Shown: positions 1-9,084, counted from the first letter of the stretch. The stretch: 64,000 bases of DNA from Methylomusa anaerophila (GCF_003966895.1 NZ_AP018449.1:3675501-3739500), one strand, 5' to 3'. A program made the numbers and translations. The notes: generated by a model from the letters alone, not told the origin.

Positions 1-1173
1 AACCTGGAACAAGGTTTAGTATTTTGTGGCCTCGTCGGGATGATTGACCCGCCGCGCCCGGAGGTTCTGCCGGCTATCGCCAAATGTCACCGGGCCGGCA
101 TTAAGGTCGTTATGATTACCGGTGATCATCCCAATACGGCCAAGGCCATTGCGAAAGAGCTGGGGATTTTTGACTCAGATAACAGGATTGTATTGGGACG
201 CGAAATTGATCAGATGAGTGATGCCGAACTCGCGGCAGTAACCGGCAATGCCACAGTTTTTGCCCGTACATCGCCGCATCATAAATTAAAGATTGTGAAA
301 GCTTTTAAAGATAAGGGATTCGTTGTTGCCATGACCGGTGACGGCGTTAATGACGCGCCGGCGGTAAAAGCGGCCGATATCGGCATTGCCATGGGTATAA
401 CCGGAACTGATGTCACCAAGGAAGCTGCAAGTATGACTCTTGCTGATGACAATTTTGCAACAATTGTCAAGGCAATAGAGGAAGGACGTTCCATATACGC
501 CAACATACGTAAATCAATTCGTTACCTTGTAGCCACCAATGTGGGTGAGGTTGTTATGATGTTATTGGCAGTGCTCCTAGGGCTGCCGTTGCCGCTGTTA
601 CCCCTTCAGCTTTTATGGATAAATCTTGTAGGCGATGGGTTGCCTGCTGTTGCCCTTGTTAATGATCCGCCGTCTAAAGATATTATGAACCATCCCCCAA
701 GAAGTGCGGATGATAGCGTTTTGGCCGGCGGCCTTGGCAGAAAGGTCCTGACAAGAGGAGTACTCATCGGTGTCGCCAGTTTAGGATTGTATGCGTGGAA
801 GCTTATGAGCAGCGGTAATGTGACCGTTGCCCGCACAATGGTTTTAGCGCAGCTTGCTATCAGTCAGTTCATGCATATATTTGACTGCCGTATGGAAAAA
901 CAAGCGGGAAAGGTAGGCCTGTTAAGCAATTTGCCGCTTGTTGCCGCAGTTGCGCTATCCATGGCCATGGTTATCGGGGCTATTCACATTCCTGGACTTC
1001 AACCCATTTTCACAACTGTACCGCTTTATTGGACAGAGTGGTTGCTGGCTTTGGGAGTGGCCGCTTTCACATCATTGTTAGACATTGCCGCCGTGAGAAT
1101 AACGGAAAAAGCTATACCAGATAGTTCCAAACCTATCGTCCCCTGTGTGCCGGCGCCAATGCCATCCGTATAA
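1..1173 (+). CDS. Cation-translocating P-type ATPase, C-terminal part (5' truncated by window edge)
   Basis: The reading frame is open from base 1, so the gene starts upstream of the window. About 390 C-terminal residues are visible. They contain the hinge motif MTGDGVNDAPAVKAADIG of P-type ATPases, the upstream TGD motif of the P domain, and then hydrophobic segments for M5-M10. M5 carries SERCA-like NVGEV (Asn and Glu calcium ligands). M6 has NLVGDGLPA, which keeps the Asn and Asp ligands but has Gly where SERCA has Thr. This points to a P2A (calcium/manganese PacL-like) pump in the cytoplasmic membrane rather than a heavy-metal P1B pump. The phosphorylation site and actuator domain lie outside the window. 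The gene ends directly at a strong hairpin terminator. Confidence 0.93.
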   Translation, partial: NLEQGLVFCGLVGMIDPPRPEVLPAIAKCHRAGIKVVMITGDHPNTAKAIAKELGIFDSDNRIVLGREIDQMSDAELAAVTGNATVFARTSPHHKLKIVKAFKDKGFVVAMTGDGVNDAPAVKAADIGIAMGITGTDVTKEAASMTLADDNFATIVKAIEEGRSIYANIRKSIRYLVATNVGEVVMMLLAVLLGLPLPLLPLQLLWINLVGDGLPAVALVNDPPSKDIMNHPPRSADDSVLAGGLGRKVLTRGVLIGVASLGLYAWKLMSSGNVTVARTMVLAQLAISQFMHIFDCRMEKQAGKVGLLSNLPLVAAVALSMAMVIGAIHIPGLQPIFTTVPLYWTEWLLALGVAAFTSLLDIAAVRITEKAIPDSSKPIVPCVPAPMPSV

Positions 1174-1210
1174 TAAAAGAGCGTGATCTGTCCGATCACG
1201 CTCTTTTATT
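1172..1210. terminator. Bidirectional intrinsic terminator
   Basis: A perfect 17-bp inverted repeat (arms 1172-1188 and 1194-1210, 5-nt loop) has A-rich and T-rich flanks. It separates the convergent ATPase gene and the small minus-strand gene, and can serve both. Confidence 0.9.
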
Positions 1211-1236
1211 ATAGCTGTAATTAGTATTACGCGAGT

Positions 1237-1557
1237 TTAATGCTCCGGATTAGGGTTTTCCAAATCTTCACCGCTGCCCGGTTCATGGTCTTCATCTTCG
1301 GTAAGGGATGAATACACTTGGGTTTCGGTGCGTTCTTTCGCTTCGGCGACAATGTCTTCAACTTCTTCTACAAAACGTGCTCCTGCCCCTCTGATCTGCT
1401 CAATGGTACCGATAACACCACTGGCAACTGCTACCGCTGCTGAACGGAGAAGGTTTCTCGTCGGCGGAAAGGTAAGAGCTAGCGCCGCTCCGGCCATAAC
1501 AAGGGTGGCTGGATGACTTCTTTCAATCATGCGAGTGCCCCAGCGAAGTACATTCAA
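1237..1557 (-). CDS. Small membrane-associated protein of unknown function (DUF5132-like)
   Basis: 106 residues starting at TTG, preceded on the minus strand by GGAGGTGAG at suitable spacing. The nearby ATG is out of frame. Residues about 15-50 are hydrophobic and Ala-rich (one or two membrane-associated helices). They are followed by an amphipathic, acidic helix ending VEEVEDIVAEAKERTE and a very acidic, probably disordered tail rich in Glu, Asp and Pro. The pattern of a short hydrophobic stretch and then an EAKE-type helix resembles the DUF5132 family, but I recognise this only weakly. No function can be assigned. Convergent with the P-type ATPase gene. Confidence 0.7.
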   Translation of the reverse strand: MNVLRWGTRMIERSHPATLVMAGAALALTFPPTRNLLRSAAVAVASGVIGTIEQIRGAGARFVEEVEDIVAEAKERTETQVYSSLTEDEDHEPGSGEDLENPNPEH

Positions 1558-1927
1558 ATTAACTCACCTCCATTATTGCGATATAGTATAGTGTTGTCTC
1601 AAGTTAAGGCAGGTATGTATTCTGTGACAGAAAAAGATTTCCAAAGTTTTGGCCGCAAAAATTATAGTTGCATTTTGCAGCTTCGGAGATACTAACAATA
1701 AGAAGTAATCCTAGGCGTCAACCGATAATTGGAATGGTTGCCGCTTTCTTCATACAATAGATAAGACAGAAAAAAATTAATGATTTGCTTCAGTAATAAC
1801 AGTAATAACAGTAAATTTATATTACAGTAATTTCCTGTCGATTGTAGTCGAAAGCAGGATCTGGCAATGGCAGGTTGAATTATATATATATTTACTGTTA
1901 AATTCCGAATTCCAGGAGGAGAATCAG
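1558..1927. other. Intergenic region with short tandem repeat and possible promoter
   Basis: No convincing gene. A 9-bp unit CAGTAATAA is repeated at 1791-1816 (two full copies and a partial one), with a further ATTACAGTAA at about 1822. A possible promoter for the downstream kinase is TTGAAT (1875-1880), a 17-bp spacer and TTAAAT (1898-1903). It leaves only a very short leader before the AGGAGGA ribosome binding site, so it is tentative. Confidence 0.4.
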
Positions 1928-3592
1928 GTGGAGGAAAAAGTAACCGTAACATTTGGTAAAGGTGAGCAAAAGGAGTACAAAAAAGGAACTACTTTGTTAG
2001 AAATCAGCCATGATGCAGCAACTCAGTTTTCCACTCCCATCATGGCTGCTATAATGAATAATGATATCAAGGATCTTCAAAGTACCGTGGAGATGGATTC
2101 CCGGCTGGATTTCCTTGATTTGTGTACGGAAACGGGAATGAAGGTATACCAGCGTAGTTTGACCTTTTTACTTATTGTTGCTGCTCAGGAGTTATTTCCC
2201 GCCAGTGAAGTTGAAGTAACGGTGGAACATTCTCTTAGCAATGGTTTATATTGCGAGCTTCATCACGGCAGAGACATTACACCCGCCGACGTAAAGAATC
2301 TGGCAGGCCGCATGCGGGAAATTATCGCGGAGAACCGTCCGATTGTGAGGAAAAGCCTGTCCACAGCTGAAGCGATAGAGCTGTTTAATGCTGCCGGTCA
2401 GAAGGAGAAAGTAAAGCTGTTGGAGCAATTAGACCGGAAGAAAGTAAGCCTATATTATTGCGGCGAGATTTATGACTACTTTTATGGCACAATGACGCCA
2501 GCGACAGGGTATTTAGATGTTTTCGAATTAAAATACTATCAACCGGGTATTATTTTGCGTTTTCCCCAAAAGGATAACCCGTCGGTTTTGCCCAAATTCA
2601 TTGAAAATCCGAAGTTGTTCAATGTTTTTCAGGAGGCTGAAGCGTGGGGAAATATTCTTCGCTGCGGCTATGTGGCAAATTTAAATGAATATATTATGGG
2701 CAAAAGAATTGATGAGATCATCAGGATAGCTGAAGCGTTACATGAGAAAAAAGTGGCTCAGATCGCTGATTTCGTCTCCAGCCATCGTAATGAAGTACGG
2801 GTAATATTGGTGGCAGGTCCGTCGTCATCCGGCAAAACAACTTTTGCCCAGCGGCTGAATATTCAGCTTCGGGTAAACGGGGTTTGGCCCGTTCCCATAT
2901 CTCTTGATGACTATTTCCTGGACCGCTGTTATACCCCGCTGGATGAAAAAGGGGAATATGATTTTGAATCTATTGATGCCATCGACTTAGAACTGTTCAA
3001 TGATCATCTGACACGTATTCTTGCCGGTGAAGAGGTGGAGCTTCCTTCCTTTAATTTTAAGACCGGCTGCCGGGAATACCTTGGTCATCGCATTCGCATC
3101 GACAAGGGGCAGCCGTTAATTGTCGAAGGCATTCACGGATTGAATGAGCGGCTTACCAGTGCGGTGCCCAGGCATTGCAAAATTAAAGTCTATATTAGCG
3201 CTCTGACTCAATTATCCATCGATAATCATAACCGGATTCCAACTACCGATACCCGCCTGATTCGGCGTATTGTGCGCGACAGCCAGTTCCGTTCCCATGA
3301 CGCGCTTATGACGCTGAGATTGTGGCCGGGAGTGCGGCGCGGTGAAGAACGCAATATTTTCCCTTTCCAGGAAGAAGCCGACGTGATGTTTAACTCTGCC
3401 CTTATTTACGAATTGGCTGTTCTTAAAAAATACGCCGAACCGCTGTTAAACGAAGTAACTCCCGCTTATCCCGAATATATGGAGGCACAACGATTGCTAA
3501 GCTTTCTAAGCTATTTCAGTTCTATCAATGACGATGAGATCCCCCTGAATTCCATCCTGCGGGAATTTATCGGTAAATCCTGCTTTTTCTAA
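1928..3592 (+). CDS. TGS-domain nucleoside kinase (uridine kinase-like)
   Basis: 554 residues, GTG start behind a strong AGGAGGAGA site. The N-terminal about 70 residues resemble the TGS domain. The following segment, with HHGRDITPADVKNLAGRMRE, resembles the second additional domain of threonyl-tRNA synthetase. The C-terminal half is a P-loop kinase with GPSSSGKTTFAQRL near residue 297 and a DDYF motif typical of uridine kinase/phosphoribulokinase folds. This architecture is a known family annotated as nucleoside kinase or uridine kinase-like in Firmicutes and Thermotogae. The precise phosphate acceptor is not decided by sequence. It stands alone between two terminators and is convergent with the carboxyltransferase gene. 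Confidence 0.9.
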   Translation: MEEKVTVTFGKGEQKEYKKGTTLLEISHDAATQFSTPIMAAIMNNDIKDLQSTVEMDSRLDFLDLCTETGMKVYQRSLTFLLIVAAQELFPASEVEVTVEHSLSNGLYCELHHGRDITPADVKNLAGRMREIIAENRPIVRKSLSTAEAIELFNAAGQKEKVKLLEQLDRKKVSLYYCGEIYDYFYGTMTPATGYLDVFELKYYQPGIILRFPQKDNPSVLPKFIENPKLFNVFQEAEAWGNILRCGYVANLNEYIMGKRIDEIIRIAEALHEKKVAQIADFVSSHRNEVRVILVAGPSSSGKTTFAQRLNIQLRVNGVWPVPISLDDYFLDRCYTPLDEKGEYDFESIDAIDLELFNDHLTRILAGEEVELPSFNFKTGCREYLGHRIRIDKGQPLIVEGIHGLNERLTSAVPRHCKIKVYISALTQLSIDNHNRIPTTDTRLIRRIVRDSQFRSHDALMTLRLWPGVRRGEERNIFPFQEEADVMFNSALIYELAVLKKYAEPLLNEVTPAYPEYMEAQRLLSFLSYFSSINDDEIPLNSILREFIGKSCFF

Positions 3593-3633
3593 AGTGAGAC
3601 AAAGTAAAAAAACCGCCACGCGGCCTTTGCATT

Positions 3634-3681
3634 CTTTGAAAAACCCCTGCCGGCAAAAATTCCGGCAGGGGTCTTTCAAAG
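3634..3681. terminator. Long intrinsic terminator between convergent genes
   Basis: A stem of 11 bp (3643-3653 with 3662-3672) extends by a further 8 bp (3634-3641 with 3674-3681) across one mismatch. On the minus strand the GC stem is followed by GGGGTTTTTC, which suits termination of the carboxyltransferase gene. It can also act on the kinase gene. Confidence 0.88.
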
Positions 3682-3685
3682 TGAT

Positions 3686-5041
3686 TTAGCGGTTGTTTTC
3701 AAAGAATTTGATGGCGACTTCCGGAAATAATCCGTAAGAAAGCACATCTTCCGCCGAAGCGTCAGGATAGCCTTTTTCAGCCAGTTCCTGGCGCAGTTTC
3801 GCCATTTGCGGCGGAATATTGTCTGCCGGTCGACAGGTAATAATGTCTTCATCGCCAATGCCAATGATGTTCTTTAGGAATTCCGGATCAATTGGCGCCG
3901 GTGTACGTCCGTATTTACCGCGAGCCAAGTCTTTGATTTCCCGGGGGACTACCTTGTAACGGCCCAGCATGACATTAAAAGCTGCCATCGAGCCGACGAT
4001 CTGGCTGGTGGGAGTAACAAGCGGCGGATAACCCATTTCAGCCCGGACTTTAGGCATTTCCTCGATCACGTCAGGGAATTTGTCGGCCATTCCCTGCTCT
4101 TCCATTTGGTTAAGGAGGTTAGAAAGCATGCCGCCGGGAATTTGAAAAGAGAGAACTTTAGTATCGATGTCAATAGCAGTGTTTAGTTTAAATGTTTCGG
4201 CTAATTGCTTTTTTACTGTACGGAAATGATCAGCAACAGGGTAGAGCGCTTCTTTTTTAATTCCTGTATCTCTGTCGGTACCTTCCAGGGCAGCAATCAA
4301 GGCTTCGGTCGCAGGCTGGGATGATCCGATGGAAAAAGGCGATAGAGCACAGTCGATAATGTCTACACCTGCCTCAATGGCCTTCAAATAAGTCATGGAT
4401 GCCATACCGCTGGTGTAGTGAGTGTGGAGTTGAATGGGTACGGTGATTTCAGTCTTTAACATTTTGACCAAATCGTAGGCGGCATAGGGATGCAAAAGTC
4501 CTGCCATGTCCTTAATACAAATGGAATCGACACCGAGGCTTACCAGATCCTTTGCTACTTTTAAAAAGCTGGTATTATCATGATAAGGGCTAATGGTATA
4601 TACAAAAGCTCCTTGAACATGGGCGCCGGCTTCTTTAGCCGCTTGGGCCGAGACTTCCAGATTACGGACGTCATTTAAAGCGTCGAATATGCGTATAACA
4701 CCTACACCGTTCGCGACTGAGCGTTTAACAAACTCCGTCACAACGTCATCGGCGTAATGATTGTATCCCAATACATTTTGGCCTCTTAACAGCATCTGAA
4801 TGGGAGTTTTCCTTATATATTTTTTTAGCGTGCGCAGACGTTCCCAAGGGTCCTCATTTAAAAAACGGAGGCAGCTGTCAAAGGTGGCTCCGCCCCAAGC
4901 TTCGAGGGAAAAGAACCCCATATCGTCAAGCTGCTCTACAACAGGCAACATGTCGGAAGTACGCATTCTGGTAGCGGTCAGTGATTGATGACCATCACGT
5001 AAAACTGTTTCAGTAATTTTAACTGGATTTCGGCTTGCCAT
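3686..5041 (-). CDS. Carboxyltransferase subunit of a biotin-dependent enzyme (oxaloacetate decarboxylase alpha / pyruvate carboxylase B-like)
   Basis: 451 residues. It begins ITETVLRDGHQSLTATRMRT, the metal-binding start of the HMGL-like carboxyltransferase barrel. It contains WGGATFDSCLRFLNEDPWER, LLRGQNVLGY and the QLHTHYTSGMA metal-His motif. The conserved region continues to about residue 440 and stops, so the C-terminal biotin carrier domain found in about 600-residue OadA or PycB proteins is absent. A separate biotinyl protein must be encoded elsewhere, as in transcarboxylase 5S subunits and split systems. The substrate could be oxaloacetate/pyruvate; sequence alone does not separate decarboxylase, transcarboxylase and pyruvate carboxylase B. 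ATG start with an AGGGGGATATCC site. Confidence 0.88.
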   Translation of the reverse strand: MASRNPVKITETVLRDGHQSLTATRMRTSDMLPVVEQLDDMGFFSLEAWGGATFDSCLRFLNEDPWERLRTLKKYIRKTPIQMLLRGQNVLGYNHYADDVVTEFVKRSVANGVGVIRIFDALNDVRNLEVSAQAAKEAGAHVQGAFVYTISPYHDNTSFLKVAKDLVSLGVDSICIKDMAGLLHPYAAYDLVKMLKTEITVPIQLHTHYTSGMASMTYLKAIEAGVDIIDCALSPFSIGSSQPATEALIAALEGTDRDTGIKKEALYPVADHFRTVKKQLAETFKLNTAIDIDTKVLSFQIPGGMLSNLLNQMEEQGMADKFPDVIEEMPKVRAEMGYPPLVTPTSQIVGSMAAFNVMLGRYKVVPREIKDLARGKYGRTPAPIDPEFLKNIIGIGDEDIITCRPADNIPPQMAKLRQELAEKGYPDASAEDVLSYGLFPEVAIKFFENNR

Positions 5042-5092
5042 GGATATCCCCCTTTCACTTATTCACATAACAGTAAAGGACATATGGCTTTT

Positions 5093-5122
5093 ATTGTAGT
5101 TTATCATCTATGACTTTGCCAA
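5093..5122 (-). promoter_or_regulatory. Possible sigma-A promoter for the carboxyltransferase gene
   Basis: Read on the minus strand: TTGGCA (5122-5117), an 18-bp spacer and TACAAT (5098-5093), about 50 bases upstream of the ATG. Confidence 0.45.
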
Positions 5123-5164
5123 TTAATTTTTTGTAAATATACTGTATACATGTGACTAAGCATA

Positions 5165-6610
5165 TTATCCGGGCAGAACCAATGCCTTTGCATCAGCCGG
5201 GGATGTAGTAAGCTTGCGGGACAAAATGGCTGCCATGGGGTTCTCGCCGGTCATTGCCGGAATATTGCTGCCGTCCCCGTTTATTATGTTCACTCCTCCT
5301 AAGCGGGCCAGTACGGCATAAATATGAGGGTTTTCCACCGGAGTCTGGGCATGGGATAAGATGCTGTATTCATTTACGCAGCGGGTACCTTCCTCAGAAG
5401 GAATGATCCGGCCCGGCCCGCCGACACAGCCGCCTTTACAAGCCATGCCTTCGATAAAGTTGGCGTCGATTTTCCCTGCTTTAATTTCTGTAAGCAATTT
5501 TTGACAGTCAGGTATTCCGTCAACTTTAATGGCTTTAAGGCTTTGGGCGCGGCGCGGCACCAATTTAACCAGGGTGGCCGCCACTGCCGAGCTTACCCCG
5601 CCGGTTCTGCCATATAATCTTCCCCCCCAGGAGGCAGTGGCGTTTTCTTCATCCGTTTCATCGGCAGGGTTTATAGCCGCCGCCGCAAAAATGGTACTGA
5701 GTTCCTGGAATGTCAGTACATAGTCAATAGCTCCTTTTAAATCGGGTAACAAGGCTTCCGATTTTTTGGCCACACAGGGGCCGATAAATACCACTTTTGC
5801 TTCCGGCTCTAAGGTTTTAATTACCCGCCCGGAGGCAATCATGGGCGAAACTGAAGGCGATATATGAACGACCAGCTCCGGGAATTTATTTTCCACCAGT
5901 TTGATCCAGATGGGGCAGCAGCAACTTGTGATCATAAAATCCCTATCTGTCTTTACATGGTCATTAAATTCAAACGCTTCTTTAATTGTTACCAGATCTG
6001 CATATAACGCCGTTTCAACCATATCGGTAAAACCTAGTTTTAACAGAGCGGTACGGAGTTTGCCGGGAGTTGTTCCCGGGCCAAACTGACCGGCGAAAGC
6101 GGGAGCTACCGATGCATAAACAGGGTGAGTATGCTGTTTAAGAAGATTAATCAGGGGAACAAATTGAGATTTCTGGGCAAGGGCGCCAAATTCACACACG
6201 CCGATACAGGTACCGTCGCCGAGACACCGGGTGTGGTCGATTTTTAGCCGGCCCGTTTCATCATGACTGATGGCTCCTACAGGACAATGCTGTTCACAGG
6301 CACGCGGTTCAAGGCATAACCTGCAGGCGTCAGGATTGGCGACAACAATAGGCTCGCTGCCCATACCCATGAGAGCTTCTTCGTCATAATCGTTTATTAT
6401 TTCGTCAGAATCATGGGGACTTAGTCCCATAGCAATACGTATTTGGTTGGTCACATATTGCCTGGCGGTTTTATCTTCAAATTCAGCTTTGATCATACGG
6501 CAAATGTCTTCCTGGCGTTCAAACAGTTTTCCTTCCCAGGCTGCTTTGGCTACTTGGAATAGAATACGCGGTCTAATATTTAATTTTAATGCGGGAGGGA
6601 TATTTGACAT
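5165..6610 (-). CDS. [FeFe]-hydrogenase-like protein with N-terminal ferredoxin domain
   Basis: 481 residues from the ATG at 6610, which has an AGGTGG site. An in-frame ATG at 6655 lacks one. After an about 80-residue helical N-terminus come two 4Fe-4S motifs, then the H-cluster domain. All H-cluster cysteine motifs are present: TSCCCPIW (L1), IGPCVAKKSE (L2) and EGMACKGGCVGG (L3). L1 has an extra Cys relative to the usual TSCCPxW, a pattern I associate with group B enzymes. The first cluster motif is C-x2-C-x5-C-x3-C. The second is C-x2-D-x2-C-x3-C, with Asp replacing a Cys ligand. No subunit genes adjoin it, so it is likely a monomeric soluble enzyme or sensor using ferredoxin-type electrons. 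The maturase gene hydG lies 30 kb away. Confidence 0.9.
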   Translation of the reverse strand: MSNIPPALKLNIRPRILFQVAKAAWEGKLFERQEDICRMIKAEFEDKTARQYVTNQIRIAMGLSPHDSDEIINDYDEEALMGMGSEPIVVANPDACRLCLEPRACEQHCPVGAISHDETGRLKIDHTRCLGDGTCIGVCEFGALAQKSQFVPLINLLKQHTHPVYASVAPAFAGQFGPGTTPGKLRTALLKLGFTDMVETALYADLVTIKEAFEFNDHVKTDRDFMITSCCCPIWIKLVENKFPELVVHISPSVSPMIASGRVIKTLEPEAKVVFIGPCVAKKSEALLPDLKGAIDYVLTFQELSTIFAAAAINPADETDEENATASWGGRLYGRTGGVSSAVAATLVKLVPRRAQSLKAIKVDGIPDCQKLLTEIKAGKIDANFIEGMACKGGCVGGPGRIIPSEEGTRCVNEYSILSHAQTPVENPHIYAVLARLGGVNIINGDGSNIPAMTGENPMAAILSRKLTTSPADAKALVLPG

Positions 6611-6672
6611 ACTGCCACCTGCTTTGCGAATTGTTTTCTTAAATAGGGAACGCATTAGGGAATTGAAACTAT

Positions 6673-6735
6673 ATCCGGGTATTAGGAACGCTTTGACGCT
6701 GGTTTCTTAACCTCAGCTTATCCTAATACCCGGAT
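6673..6735. repeat. 15-bp inverted repeat upstream of the hydrogenase gene
   Basis: Arms 6673-6687 and 6721-6735 are perfect reverse complements (15 bp, ATCCGGGTATTAGGA) around a 33-bp centre. A further short match (AATTG/CAATT) lies just outside. It is in the intergenic region between the hydrogenase and opp genes. It has no T-run directly after either arm, so it is more likely an operator or small palindromic element than a terminator. Confidence 0.65.
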
Positions 6736-6818
6736 GTCAATTCTTTAATGCGACATATTATAGAAATATTTATTGGTGCTTGATTCATTTTTACTGTTGT
6801 ATTTTACAGACTCTTTTG

Positions 6819-7796
6819 CTATTTATTGATTAAATGACAAGCAACATGGTGTTCATTTTGTGATATGAGTTGAGGAATTTCCTCGGAGCATTTCGGCATA
6901 ACGTAACGGCAGCGAGTGCGGAATTTACACCCGCTTGGCGGGTTTATCGGGCTGGGAACGTCGCCCTCCAGGATGATACGTTTACGGTCCAGTTCGACCG
7001 CCGGGTCCGGGATGGGAATGGCAGAGAGCAGGGCCTGGGTATAAGGGTGCTGCGGTTTTTTATAGAGCTCGTCGCAGTCGGCCAGTTCTACCAGGGAGCC
7101 GAGGTACATAACAGCAACCCGGCGGCTGATGTGTTTGACCATTGACAGATCGTGAGCGATAAAAAGATAGGTCAAACCAAACTGTTCTTGCAATTCCTGC
7201 AGCAGGTTGACTACCTGCGCCTGGATAGAAACGTCCAAGGCCGAAATGGGTTCATCACAGACGATAAATTCGGGATCAACGGCCAAAGCGCGGGCAATAC
7301 CGATACGCTGCCGCTGACCGCCGCTGAATTCATGGGGGAAACGGCTGGCGTGTTCCGGGTTAAGACCTACTTTTTTCAGCAGGTGATAAATGCGATCCAT
7401 TCTTGCGCCGCCCGTTGCCAGTCCGTGGATGTCAATTGGTTCACCGACAATATCGCCAACAGTCATTCGCGGGTTTAATGACGCGTAGGGATCTTGGAAA
7501 ATCATCTGAATCCTGCGGCGCATGGCTAAAGGGTTTGAGCCGCGAATTGCGGCGTGAACGTTGCCCCCGTTAAACAGCACCTGGCCGGAAGTGGGAGAGT
7601 AGAGCCCTGCCACCGTACGGCCAATGGTCGATTTGCCGCACCCGGTCTCACCCACCAGGCCAAGGGTTTCACCTTTTATTACTTGAAAGGATATGCTTTC
7701 AACCGCTTTTACGTAAGATTCCGCTTTGCCGAAAAGGGAGCGTTTGGCAACAAAATATTTGGTCAGGTTTTGTACATCGAGCAAAACTTTACTCAT
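6819..7796 (-). CDS. oppF: Oligopeptide/dipeptide ABC transporter ATPase, OppF/DppF type
   Basis: 325 residues with Walker A GETGCGKST, signature FSGGQRQR, Walker B EFIVCDEP and the C-terminal oligopeptide-transporter extension (KKPQHPYTQALLSAIP, then a Cys-containing SGCKFRTRCRY segment). It energises peptide uptake together with OppD at the inner face of the membrane. Its start overlaps the end of oppD by 4 bases, so the two are translationally coupled. Last gene of the minus-strand opp locus. Specificity (oligo- versus dipeptide or nickel) is not determinable from the ATPase. Confidence 0.93.
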   Translation of the reverse strand: MSKVLLDVQNLTKYFVAKRSLFGKAESYVKAVESISFQVIKGETLGLVGETGCGKSTIGRTVAGLYSPTSGQVLFNGGNVHAAIRGSNPLAMRRRIQMIFQDPYASLNPRMTVGDIVGEPIDIHGLATGGARMDRIYHLLKKVGLNPEHASRFPHEFSGGQRQRIGIARALAVDPEFIVCDEPISALDVSIQAQVVNLLQELQEQFGLTYLFIAHDLSMVKHISRRVAVMYLGSLVELADCDELYKKPQHPYTQALLSAIPIPDPAVELDRKRIILEGDVPSPINPPSGCKFRTRCRYVMPKCSEEIPQLISQNEHHVACHLINK

Positions 7797-8806
7797 GCCG
7801 GTTCACCCTCCTTAAACAGGCTGGCAGGAGTATAGGGTGAGCTTTCATTGACCAGCCAGCAGCGGCAAGTGTGAGCTGGCCCAATAGCAGCCAGCTCCGG
7901 CGGTTGCTTACATATCTCCATGGCGAAGCGGCAACGCGGCATAAAGGCGCAGCCCGGCGGCGGCGCCAAAAGGTCTGGCGGTTGACCGGCAATCGACTCC
8001 AGACAGCTTTTTTTCACATCAAGGCGCGGTACCGAGCGGAGCAAGCTCCAGGTGTACGGATGCTGCGGGTTGGCATAAAGTTCTTTCAGCGGCGCCATTT
8101 CCACTATTTTACCGGCGTACATGACCATAACCCGGTGACAGATGCCTGCCACCACGCCAAGATCATGAGTAATAAGGATAATGGAAGTAGCCAATTGGCG
8201 GTTAAGATTTTTCATCAGGTCCATAATCTGGGCCTGTATGGTAACGTCAAGAGCGGTTGTGGGTTCGTCGGCAATAAGGACTTTGGGATTGCAGGCGAGA
8301 GCCATGGCAATCATAACCCGTTGCCGCATACCGCCGCTCATTTGGTGGGGGTACTGGGAAATCCGGGATTCAGGGGCGGGAATGCCCACCAGCCGCAGCA
8401 TATCCACCGCTTTTGCCAGCGCCTGTTTTTTGCTCATTTTTTGATGAAGCATGAAGGTTTCTCCCAGCTGAAGACCTACAGTCAGCACCGGGTTTAATGA
8501 AGTCATGGGATCCTGGAAGATCATGCTGATATCATTGCCACGGATGGACCGCAACTCTTTTTCCGCCATTTTTGCGATATCTTTGCCCTTGAACATAATT
8601 CGGCCGCCGGCTATTTCGCCCGGAGGCGAGGGGATTAGACCCATCAGGGAACTGGCCGTAACGCTTTTGCCGCAGCCCGACTCGCCGACAATGCCAAGCA
8701 CTTCACCTTTTCCCAAGGTAAAGCTCACATCATTGACGGCCTGCACTTTCCCGGCATAGGTGTTAAATACTACTTTCAAGTTTTCAACAGATAAGACTGC
8801 TTCCAT
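7793..8806 (-). CDS. oppD: Oligopeptide/dipeptide ABC transporter ATPase, OppD/DppD type
   Basis: 337 residues with Walker [10 protein letters not shown], signature MSGGMRQR, Walker B VLIADEP and the OppD-type C-terminal extension with [16 protein letters not shown] and Cys-rich [13 protein letters not shown]. The ATG has an AAGGAGG site. It forms the ATPase pair with oppF. Unusually, the permease genes are not directly upstream: about 1.1 kb containing a degenerate repeat and a toxin-antitoxin pair separates it from oppC, so oppDF probably needs read-through or its own promoter. Confidence 0.93.
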   Translation of the reverse strand: MEAVLSVENLKVVFNTYAGKVQAVNDVSFTLGKGEVLGIVGESGCGKSVTASSLMGLIPSPPGEIAGGRIMFKGKDIAKMAEKELRSIRGNDISMIFQDPMTSLNPVLTVGLQLGETFMLHQKMSKKQALAKAVDMLRLVGIPAPESRISQYPHQMSGGMRQRVMIAMALACNPKVLIADEPTTALDVTIQAQIMDLMKNLNRQLATSIILITHDLGVVAGICHRVMVMYAGKIVEMAPLKELYANPQHPYTWSLLRSVPRLDVKKSCLESIAGQPPDLLAPPPGCAFMPRCRFAMEICKQPPELAAIGPAHTCRCWLVNESSPYTPASLFKEGEPA

Positions 8807-8842
8807 AATTTACGCCTCCTTGTATCTATTTAAGTTATCAAA

Positions 8843-9055
8843 TGCCACGAACTGCTTGGAAATCGTCAGATACCCCGTTGCATATGAAAAAAACTTATTG
8901 CAATGAAATTTGCTGATTACGGTTCGATTATCATAGTCAGATCGCCGAGGCGCGACGACGATTCTGATTTCGTTAACTAAGTATAATAGTTTGCACGGGG
9001 CCCGGAACGGAGGCGTACTGGTGGTCCGCACAGGCTACTTAGAAAAAGGCTAACT
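8843..9055. repeat. Degenerate copy of a palindromic intergenic repeat family
   Basis: 8843-8872 (TGCCACGAACTGCTTGGAAA and following) matches the left end of the two copies at 53607 and 53781. The part from about 8946 (GAGGCGCGACGA) and 9001-9025 (CCCGGAACGGAGGCGTACTG) matches their middle. About 75 unrelated bases separate the two matching parts, so this copy looks interrupted or eroded. It lies between the toxin gene and oppD. Confidence 0.6.
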
Positions 9056-9084
9056 AGGCCAGAACGGTTGGAGATATTTTAATC

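Noticed and set aside
1692-1952. 86-codon minus-strand frame upstream of the nucleoside kinase
   Set aside because: Low-complexity composition from AT-rich repeats, no ribosome binding site, and overlaps the start of a real gene.
6870-8759. Long plus-strand frames opposite oppD and oppF
   Set aside because: They are antisense shadows of two clear ABC ATPases with complete motifs.
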